From Planctomonas psychrotolerans (GTDB lineage: Bacteria > Actinomycetota > Actinomycetes > Actinomycetales > Microbacteriaceae), in the NCBI RefSeq assembly GCF_008642235.1, contig NZ_SJEV01000002.1:248001-312000 (forward strand): a stretch of 64,000 nt of DNA, in the 5' to 3' direction. Within the stretch, counting starts at the first letter, position 1. Each line of letters opens with the position of its first letter. The position numbers were made by a program, and so were the translations under genes. Of the stretch, positions 57,877 to 64,000 are shown one piece after another. Under the pieces are notes generated by a model that saw only the letters and a program-made list of their open reading frames with translations, was not told the DNA's origin and made no database searches.

Positions 57877-58223
57877 TGGAGGAACCTCCCGAAGGACAGC
57901 AGGAGCACGTAGGCGAATGCGGCCATGCCGATCAGCACCGAGGCGGTGGCGAGTGCGGCGAGCGGCGCGGCGTCGCCCGGGAGAGGCCGCCCTGCGACGA
58001 GCGCCTGATGCGACCGGCGGTACCGAACACTGGCCGTCGTGTAGGCGACGAGCGCGGCTACGGCGCCGAGAAGCCCGATCAGTACCCCGACGGAACCGAG
58101 AACCGGGAAGGCGAGACGCGCCCCGAAGACGCTGCCCACCGCCACGGCGAGCGCCGTGCGCCGCCACGCCAGAAGGGTCCGCTCGGGCTGCAGCCCGGGA
58201 TCGAACGGCGGGTCGGAGGTCAC
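57873..58223 (-). CDS. DUF202 membrane protein (second of pair)
   Basis: A 116-residue DUF202 protein with three membrane helices and the family N-terminal signature LQPERTLLAWRRTALA at residues 11-26. Its function is unknown. The GTG at 58223 overlaps the stop of the first DUF202 gene, and its own stop overlaps the FGE start, so three genes are translationally chained. The longer upstream frame is not coding. Confidence 0.85.
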   Translation of the reverse strand: MTSDPPFDPGLQPERTLLAWRRTALAVAVGSVFGARLAFPVLGSVGVLIGLLGAVAALVAYTTASVRYRRSHQALVAGRPLPGDAAPLAALATASVLIGMAAFAYVLLLSFGRFLQ

Positions 58224-58579
58224 GGGAACAGGAACCCCAACGACACGAGAACCACCGCCACGCAGAGTCCGAGGGCGATGCCCGCACCCAGGGACGGCGC
58301 CGGGAGAGCACGCCCTTGGCGCAGGGCACCCTCGGTGCGGGCCCAGCCCACCCAGGACTGGATCGCGGCGAGCAGGCCCAGCACGATGAACAGGACGGAT
58401 GACGCGATGCGGAGACCGGGCTGGATCGGAAGCTCGAGGGCCTCCAGAGCGACGCCCGCGGCGATGAGGGCGAGCGACGTGCGGATCCAGGCGAGGAACG
58501 TGCGCTCGTTGGCCAGGCTGAACCGGGGATCCGGTTCCGTGCCGGTGCCGAACACCCAGTTCGGGAATCGTGTCGCCAT
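58220..58579 (-). CDS. DUF202/YidH-family membrane protein (first of pair)
   Basis: A 119-residue DUF202 protein of the YidH type, with SLANERTFLAWIRTSLALI at residues 21-39 and three membrane helices. Its function is unknown; in E. coli yidH and yidG are likewise paired and lie near a sulfatase gene. GGAGGA lies seven bases before the ATG. It is the first gene of the DUF202-DUF202-FGE operon and faces the TetR gene across a short gap with a candidate operator. Confidence 0.87.
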   Translation of the reverse strand: MATRFPNWVFGTGTEPDPRFSLANERTFLAWIRTSLALIAAGVALEALELPIQPGLRIASSVLFIVLGLLAAIQSWVGWARTEGALRQGRALPAPSLGAGIALGLCVAVVLVSLGFLFP

Positions 58580-58607
58580 GAGCAGTCCTCCGGAACGGCG
58601 TGCGCGA

Positions 58608-58638
58608 ACCGTTCAATTCCGAGCGGTTACTCTATATT
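58608..58638. promoter_or_regulatory. Candidate TetR operator and -10 region
   Basis: ACCGTTC-N6-GAGCGGT (58608-58627) is a 20-base dyad with one mismatched pair, sized for a TetR-family dimer. It is followed by TATATT (58633-58638), a fair -10 for the TetR gene, and TAATAT reads as a -10 for the DUF202 operon on the other strand. A bound repressor could block both promoters. Confidence 0.5.
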
Positions 58639-58686
58639 AGAAGCATCGCCCTCCGAGGGCGACGATCGAGGCACGAAGGGGGTTTC

Positions 58687-59304
58687 GTGGGCATGGACGG
58701 CAGTCGTGCGCGGGGCCCGCGGGGTCCCTACGCCAAGACCGAATCCACACGGGGTGTCATCCTCGACGCGGCGCTGGACGTCTTCGCGGAGTCAGGGTAT
58801 CGGAGTGGGTCGCTCCGCACCGTAGCGGAGCGCGTCGGGATGAGCGAGGCCGGACTGCTTCACCACTTCCCCAGCAAGAGCGCCCTCCTCGCCGCGGTGC
58901 TTGAGCGACGCGATGAACAGACGCGGGAGCAGTTCCCGTTCGATCCGGTCCATGGAGCGGAGCTCCTTCGATCGTTCATCAGGCTCGCCGAGTACAACGC
59001 GTCCACTCCGGGTGTCGTCGAGCTGTTCTGCACCCTGGCCGCGGAGGCGACCTCGCCCGAGCACCCGGCTCACGGATACTTCGCGGAACGGTACGAGAGC
59101 ACCCGGAAGATCACGCTGACCGCCCTCCGGCAACTCGCCGACAGCGGGCAACTGCGCCCCGGGATCTCCCCCGAAACAGCGTCCCGAGGCACGATCGCGC
59201 TGATGGACGGATTGCAGATCCAGTGGCTGCTCGACCGGACCTCCGTCGACATGGCCGCCGATCTCGGCTCCTACTTCAACACGCTGGTCGAACGCCCGCT
59301 GTAA
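58687..59304 (+). CDS. TetR/AcrR-family transcriptional regulator
   Basis: The 205-residue protein has an N-terminal helix-turn-helix (ILDAALDVFAESGYRSGSLRTVA, then GMSEAGLLHHFPSKSALL) and a C-terminal ligand-binding domain of the kind that ends VERPL. It is probably a repressor. The GTG at 58687 has AAGGGGG five bases upstream; an ATG two codons later is possible. It is divergent from the DUF202-FGE operon and convergent with the GH3 gene, so autoregulation and control of the FGE operon are the simplest hypothesis. The ligand is unknown. Confidence 0.9.
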   Translation: MGMDGSRARGPRGPYAKTESTRGVILDAALDVFAESGYRSGSLRTVAERVGMSEAGLLHHFPSKSALLAAVLERRDEQTREQFPFDPVHGAELLRSFIRLAEYNASTPGVVELFCTLAAEATSPEHPAHGYFAERYESTRKITLTALRQLADSGQLRPGISPETASRGTIALMDGLQIQWLLDRTSVDMAADLGSYFNTLVERPL

Positions 59305-59319
59305 CGCCGACGCTCGCAC

Positions 59320-59344
59320 CGCCCGCCTCGACGAGAAGCGGGCG
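59320..59344. terminator. Possible terminator between tetR and GH3 gene
   Basis: A 7-bp GC stem (CGCCCGC/GCGGGCG) with an 11-base loop that itself contains CTC/GAG lies between the convergent stop codons. Confidence 0.45.
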
Positions 59345-59365
59345 ATGCGGGACTCCGGTCGTTCG

Positions 59366-61831
59366 TCAGGGTTTCGGACGCAGCTCGAGCGTCGCCGACA
59401 GGGGCAGGTCGTTCGCCGTGGTACCCGCGCGAAGGGTGTACTCCCCCGGCTCGTACATCCAGCGCTCGGACCAGTGCGCGAGGAGCTTCGACTGCACCTC
59501 GACGGAAACCGCACCCGATTCGCCGGGTGCGAGCCGGACGGACGCGAAGCCCACGAGCCAGCGCACGGGACGCTCCACCACGGAGTCCGCGCGCTCGGCG
59601 AAGACCAGCACCACCTGCTTACCGGCCCGGTCCCCGGTGTTGGTGGCGGTCACGGTGATGGTCGCGGAGTCGCCCTCGAGCAGTTCGGCGGGGGCTTCGA
59701 GATCGCGAAGGGCGATGTCGGTGTACCCGAGTCCGTGGCCGAACCAGTACGCCGGTTCCGTCCCGGCACGCAGCCATGCCCGGTAGCCGATGTGAATGCC
59801 CTCCGTGTACTCGAGCACGCCGTCCGTCGGCGTCGTCTCGAAGACCGGGACGTCCTCCTCCTCCGCCGCCCAGGTCGTCGGCAGCCGCCCACCGGGCTCC
59901 GCCGCGCCGAGCAGCACATCGGCGACCGCGTTGCCGAACTCCTGCCCGCCGAACCAGCCCACGAGCACGGCTGCCACCTCGTTCCGCCACGGCAGCAGCA
60001 CGGGGGACCCCGCATTGATCAGCACCACGGTGTTGGGGTTCGCGGCGGCGACCGCGCGCACAAGGTCGTCCTGGCGGCCGGGCAGGCGCAGGTCGGTGCG
60101 GTCGAAGCCTTCGGACTCGACCCGCGAGTTCGTGCCGACGACGACGAGGGCGACATCCGACGCACGGGCCGCCTCGACCGCCTCGGCGATGAGCTGGTCC
60201 TCATCCACCGTCGAGGGCTGGGTGCCCACGTTCAGCGCCAGCGCGTTCAGCAGCGCGTCGTCCCGCGACGGTTGCTCGTACAGGAAGCGCACCTCGACGG
60301 GAGCACCCTCGGTGAGGTCCCTCGGCACGGCACGCACCGGCGGTGCCATGAAGGCGGCACCGAGATCGTTCCCCTCCGGCTCCACCAGTTCGTCAATCAC
60401 GAGCTCGCCGTCGAGGAAGAACTGGCCGTACCCCGCGGCGGCGAAGCCGAGGTCGAGCCGCTCGGTGCGGGCGGGCAGGAACGAGAACGAGACCTCCACC
60501 TGCTTCGACTCGGCTATGGGGGCATCACCGCCGAACCAGACGAGCTCGGTGGCGAGCCTGTCCTCCGCGAAGATCTCCGAGCCCGCGGCGTCGAGGAAGC
60601 GCACCCGGGCGCCCGGCCCACCGGTGACGGGGTTCGTCATCCGCTCGCGCGGGATGCCGGCGAGGCCGGTCTGGTTGACGGCGCCGAGCGCGTACCGCAC
60701 CTCCACGCCGGGCAGCGCGGCCGTCAGGCCGGCGAGCGGGGAAACGGTGCGTTCGGGCAGCACCGTCGCACTCCCCCCGCCCTGGGTGCGGACGTGTTCG
60801 GCGTTGTTGCCGATGACGGCGACGCTCGTCAGCGCGTTCGCCCGCCACGGCAGTGCGCCGGTGTTCTCGAGGAGCACCATGCCCTCGGCGGCCGCCGTGC
60901 GGCAGAACGCGATGCCGTCCTCGACATGCACGAGCGGGCCGGGCGCGGTGTCGCCGAGGGCACCGACACGCGCCGCGAGCCGGAGGATGCGCCGAACCTT
61001 GCGGTCTACGACGTCCTCGGCGATGCGGCCGTCGCGGACCGCGTCGACCAGTGCGTTCCCCCACGGGCCGTCGGGGCCGGGCATGACGAGGTCCTGCTCC
61101 GCCTCGGCCGAACGGAGACTGCGCACGGCGGTCCAGTCGCTGATGACCACACCGTCGAAGCCCCAGTCGGTCTTGAGAGGAGTCTCGAGCAACTCGTGCT
61201 CCGTCGCCGTCACACCGTGGATGGCGTTGTACGAACTCATGACGAGCCACGCCCGCGACTCGGTGATCGCCGTCTCGAAGGCGCGGAGGTACAGCTCGTG
61301 CAGGGCACGAGGTTCCACCTGCACGTCGACGGTGAAGCGGTCGGTCTCGGAATCGTTCGCGATGTAGTGCTTGGGAGTCGCGCCGACGCCATTGTCCTGC
61401 AGGCCGGTCACGTACGTCTTCGCGAGCTCGGCGGTGAGCACCGGATCCTCGCTGAAGGCCTCGAAGTGGCGGCCCCCGCGCGGCGCACGGTGGAGGTTGA
61501 TCGTCGGGCCGAGCACGACGTCGACGCCCTTGCGTCGGGCCTCGCACGCGGCCACGGCGCCGTAGCGACGCGCGATGTCGGGGTCGAACGAGGCCGACAG
61601 GGCGGAGGCGGAGGGCAGGTTCAGGGACGGCGAGCGCTCGTCCCAGGCCTCTCCACGCACTCCCGAGGGGCCGTCCGACACCACCATCCTGCGCAGTCCG
61701 ATCCTCTCGATCGGCCAGGTGCTCCAGAAGTCCTTCCCGGTGAGAAGCAGGACCTTCTCCTCGAGGGTCATCTCGTCGAGGGCGGCTTCGACGTCCGCCT
61801 CGACGCGATCGTTGATGGTGGTGTCGCTCAT
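59366..61831 (-). CDS. GH3 beta-glucosidase with PA14-like insert
   Basis: The 821-residue cytosolic protein is a family 3 glycoside hydrolase. The N-terminal barrel has the nucleophile Asp232 in VVISDWTAV and KHYIAND near residue 154. A PA14-like beta domain lies about residues 390-540 (AAGYGQFFLDGELVIDELV), followed by the second GH3 domain and a C-terminal fibronectin III-like domain. It probably releases glucose or a related sugar from imported oligosaccharides. The ATG at 61831 overlaps the GH42 stop (ATGA). Confidence 0.92.
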   Translation of the reverse strand: MSDTTINDRVEADVEAALDEMTLEEKVLLLTGKDFWSTWPIERIGLRRMVVSDGPSGVRGEAWDERSPSLNLPSASALSASFDPDIARRYGAVAACEARRKGVDVVLGPTINLHRAPRGGRHFEAFSEDPVLTAELAKTYVTGLQDNGVGATPKHYIANDSETDRFTVDVQVEPRALHELYLRAFETAITESRAWLVMSSYNAIHGVTATEHELLETPLKTDWGFDGVVISDWTAVRSLRSAEAEQDLVMPGPDGPWGNALVDAVRDGRIAEDVVDRKVRRILRLAARVGALGDTAPGPLVHVEDGIAFCRTAAAEGMVLLENTGALPWRANALTSVAVIGNNAEHVRTQGGGSATVLPERTVSPLAGLTAALPGVEVRYALGAVNQTGLAGIPRERMTNPVTGGPGARVRFLDAAGSEIFAEDRLATELVWFGGDAPIAESKQVEVSFSFLPARTERLDLGFAAAGYGQFFLDGELVIDELVEPEGNDLGAAFMAPPVRAVPRDLTEGAPVEVRFLYEQPSRDDALLNALALNVGTQPSTVDEDQLIAEAVEAARASDVALVVVGTNSRVESEGFDRTDLRLPGRQDDLVRAVAAANPNTVVLINAGSPVLLPWRNEVAAVLVGWFGGQEFGNAVADVLLGAAEPGGRLPTTWAAEEEDVPVFETTPTDGVLEYTEGIHIGYRAWLRAGTEPAYWFGHGLGYTDIALRDLEAPAELLEGDSATITVTATNTGDRAGKQVVLVFAERADSVVERPVRWLVGFASVRLAPGESGAVSVEVQSKLLAHWSERWMYEPGEYTLRAGTTANDLPLSATLELRPKP

Positions 61832-63960
61832 TCGGAGGTCTCCTTGCGATCGAGGCCGACGGAGCGCAGGACGCGAACGTCCCACGGCCCGAGCCGCACG
61901 TGTTCCCCCGGAGCGAACGTGTCGCCCCGGAGCAGGTCGTCGAGTGGAGCGGGTGCGATCGCGATCGCGTCGTCCCAGCCCCAGTTGTGCAGAACGGTGA
62001 CGGTTCGGCCGTTCCCGTCGGTGGAGCTCGATGCCGTCACGGAGGCGTCGAGAGTGACCCAGCCGCTCACCGGTCGTGGCGCGAGCCACTCGGCCAGCGA
62101 CCGCGCGAGGTCCTGGTCGGGGATGACGCCGACGACCGTGATGCGGCCGGCGTTCGCGGCCCGGGTGGTGATCGCGGCCCAGCGCCGGAAGTGCGGGTGG
62201 ACGTAACGGGCCAGGACGTCGGCGCCATCGACCTCGAGCCCCTGCAGGTAGTCGATCCCGGTGCCGGCCGACGGGAAGCCGTCGGCGAAATCGAGCACCA
62301 TCGGCGCCGGCGGGTTCGCCGCCTCGTCGTACCAGACCCCGGCGAGCTCGGCGAGCCGGGCCGGCTGGCGTTCGGCTCGGGCCCGGCCCTCATGATCGCC
62401 ATACGCCGTGCGCGGGCCGACGACGAGGTGACCGCCGGCACGCGCGTAGTCGGCGAGGAAGTCGAGATCCTCGTCGGCGGCCGTGTACAGGGCCGGCACG
62501 ATCAGCACGGGGAACCGAGCGGCCGCGTCGGTCGGCGGAACGGATGCTCCTCTGCTCGGCAGAAGCTGCTGCGGCCGCACGAGCCGCTCCTGACGCTTGG
62601 CGTCGAAGATTCCCCGGGTGAAAGAGGAGATGATGCGGCGGTAGGACTCCGGATCGGTGAACGCGCCCGGCGTGGCGACCGGGGATTGCGCACCGAGGGC
62701 GAACTTGCTGTCGGAGTCGTAGAGCACGGCGATGTCGTAGTCGGGCTCCGCGTCCTCGAACGCCGCGCCCGCGGTGGCGAGGTCGGCACCGAGTTCGGCC
62801 AGTTCGCGGTAGGCACGGCCCGGCTCGCCGCTGTGCGGCAAGACACCGCCCCAGTAAGTCTCCGCCCCGTACGGGAGGGTGTTCCAGTGCCAGTACTCGA
62901 TCATCCGCGCGCCGCGGGAGACGAGCATCCACGCCGCCTGCTTCCACTGCCCGTCGTACGGTGTCTGATTGATCATCGAGAATCCGATGGACCCGGCATT
63001 CGTCTCGGTGACGAGGAAAGGGGCCTGCTTGGACGAGTACATCAGGTCGCCGAGCTGGGCGACCGCCCACGCTCCGCGGACGATCCACCCCATCGGCCCG
63101 GAGGACCGGGGTGCGGACGACGGATGGACGAGGCCGTCCTCCATCTCGTAATAGGCGTTGCCCGAGGCGATGTCGAGGCGCGCGGACAGGTCGACGTCCT
63201 CGATGCCGGGCTGTTCGTAGGAGATGCAGGTGGTGATGAACGGCCCCGGCCCGACGAGCTCCCGCACGAGGTCGGCCTGCCAACCGATGAACCCGGTGAC
63301 GAGGTCCGCCTGAAAGCGTCGCCATGCCAGATCGTACTGAGGCTGGAGGTTGCCGTCCGGCCGCCACAGGTCGTCCCAGGTGGTGAGGCGGTGCGACCAG
63401 TAGACGAGTCCCCACTCCTCGTTGAGGCGGTCCACGGAGCCGTACTGCTGTCGCAGGCGATCCTTGAACTGCTCGAAGACGGAATCGTTCAGCAGGAGCC
63501 GGAAACCGGGCTCGTTGTCGACCTGGTAGCCGATCACCGCGGGGTGGTCGCGATAGCGGGTGACGACCGCGCGGATCACCCGGTCGGCGTAGTGCCGGTA
63601 GGCACCGTGGGTGAAGTCCATCTCCTGCCGCGCGCCCCACTGCACGCGGGTCCCCGTCGCCGGCGCGGCGGCGATCTCCGGGTGGCGGCGGGCGAGCCAC
63701 ATCGGCACCGCGTACGTCGGCGTCCCGAGGACGACCCCGATGCCGTTCGCGTGCGCCGCGTCGAGGGTGGCCTCGAGCCAGTCGAGGTCGAAGCGTCCCT
63801 CCTCGGGTTCCCAGGTGGACCAGACGGACTCGCCCACGCGAATGACCGTGAAGCCGGCCTCCCGCATGAGCCGGAAGTCGCGGTCCGAATCCGTGGTCCG
63901 CTGGTACTCGGGGTAGTAGGCGGCGCCGAAGCGCACGACGGGGGGTCGGTCAGGCGACAC
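61828..63960 (-). CDS. GH42 beta-galactosidase
   Basis: The 710-residue protein is a family 42 glycoside hydrolase. The acid/base is Glu150 in YQVDNEPGF and the nucleophile is Glu319 in FLVTETNAG; FGAAYYPEY near residue 11 is the N-terminal signature. A trimerisation domain and a small C-terminal domain follow. It has no signal peptide, so it acts on imported oligosaccharides. Its GTG start overlaps the preceding gene at the window edge and its stop overlaps the GH3 start, giving a coupled operon. Galactosidase activity is the family default; other sugars are possible. Confidence 0.92.
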   Translation of the reverse strand: MSPDRPPVVRFGAAYYPEYQRTTDSDRDFRLMREAGFTVIRVGESVWSTWEPEEGRFDLDWLEATLDAAHANGIGVVLGTPTYAVPMWLARRHPEIAAAPATGTRVQWGARQEMDFTHGAYRHYADRVIRAVVTRYRDHPAVIGYQVDNEPGFRLLLNDSVFEQFKDRLRQQYGSVDRLNEEWGLVYWSHRLTTWDDLWRPDGNLQPQYDLAWRRFQADLVTGFIGWQADLVRELVGPGPFITTCISYEQPGIEDVDLSARLDIASGNAYYEMEDGLVHPSSAPRSSGPMGWIVRGAWAVAQLGDLMYSSKQAPFLVTETNAGSIGFSMINQTPYDGQWKQAAWMLVSRGARMIEYWHWNTLPYGAETYWGGVLPHSGEPGRAYRELAELGADLATAGAAFEDAEPDYDIAVLYDSDSKFALGAQSPVATPGAFTDPESYRRIISSFTRGIFDAKRQERLVRPQQLLPSRGASVPPTDAAARFPVLIVPALYTAADEDLDFLADYARAGGHLVVGPRTAYGDHEGRARAERQPARLAELAGVWYDEAANPPAPMVLDFADGFPSAGTGIDYLQGLEVDGADVLARYVHPHFRRWAAITTRAANAGRITVVGVIPDQDLARSLAEWLAPRPVSGWVTLDASVTASSSTDGNGRTVTVLHNWGWDDAIAIAPAPLDDLLRGDTFAPGEHVRLGPWDVRVLRSVGLDRKETSE

Positions 63961-64000
63961 CGGCCTGTACCTCCATGTCCCGCTGGGAGTCGAGCAGTCG
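63950..64000 (-). CDS. Partial upstream CDS, C-terminal end only
   Basis: A frame open from the window edge ends at a TGA at 63950-63952, giving a 16-residue tail (RLLDSQRDMEVQAGVA). It overlaps the GH42 start by 11 bases, as the other genes of this operon do, which suggests a real coupled gene. In such clusters a sugar transporter subunit would be common, but this is not enough sequence to identify it. Confidence 0.4.
   Translation of the reverse strand, partial: RLLDSQRDMEVQAGVA

Noticed and set aside
58224-58616. Longer version of the second DUF202 protein
   Set aside because: The extra residues are a shifted reading of the first DUF202 gene; the GTGA overlap at 58220-58223 gives a better start.

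Overview
The window is a high-GC actinobacterial chromosome segment, most likely Microbacteriaceae. The evidence is the density of tightly packed and overlapping genes, actinobacterial marker proteins (RbpA, WhiA, an OpcA remnant, an ANTAR response regulator, an HGxxPAAW protein), and a gene order that matches the conserved actinobacterial core suf / ctaA-ctaB / tkt-tal-pgi-zwf-opcA-pgl / rbpA-secG-tpiA-pgk-gap / whiA-rapZ-uvrC-uvrA-uvrB-coaE / rpsA / polA / pyk / gltDB-lgt-trp. The species assignment is inference; no rRNA gene is present.

Layout. 0.1-0.9 kb: a lone bioY. 0.9-5.0 kb: a SUF Fe-S assembly operon (sufB-sufD-Rieske ferredoxin-sufC-sufT, minus strand). 5.3-7.7 kb: heme A synthesis genes ctaA and ctaB, convergent around a 126-bp tandem repeat. 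7.9-15.1 kb: the pentose-phosphate/glycolysis operon tkt-tal-pgi-zwf, ending in a scar in which the start of opcA is joined out of frame to the end of pgl. 15.4-19.2 kb: gap-pgk-tpiA-secG-rbpA. 19.3-30 kb: sodA, whiA, rapZ, uvrC, uvrA, uvrB and coaE, with seven 17-bp tandem repeats between uvrB and coaE. 30-42 kb: a DUF4126 membrane protein, rpsA, a flavin monooxygenase coupled to a DUF885 protein, a PTS IIA coupled to polA, a thioesterase, an ANTAR regulator, tRNA-Leu(CAA), a DUF421 protein and pyk. 42-52.5 kb: gltD, gltB, lgt, trpA, trpB, trpC and a small HGxxPAAW membrane protein.

At about 52.5 kb the conserved core stops, with trpE not found upstream of trpC, and an accessory carbohydrate region begins. 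It holds glucarate dehydratase (gudD), a stand-alone LigD-type polymerase domain, a type I sulfatase overlapping it, the matching formylglycine-generating enzyme (FGE) on the opposite strand in an overlapping operon with two DUF202 membrane proteins, a divergent TetR-family gene with a candidate operator, then GH3 and GH42 glycosidases and the last codons of another gene at the right edge. Together these suggest use of sulfated and/or acidic glycans, with the sulfatase activated by the neighbouring FGE.

The strongest unusual observations are the opcA/pgl deletion scar with 8-bp microhomology, the TetR-DUF202-DUF202-FGE/sulfatase module, and several local repeats: a REP-like family at four intergenic sites, the 126-bp array, the 17-bp x7 array and a 16-bp x4 array at the FGE stop codon. 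No CRISPR array, prophage, transposase or rRNA gene was seen.
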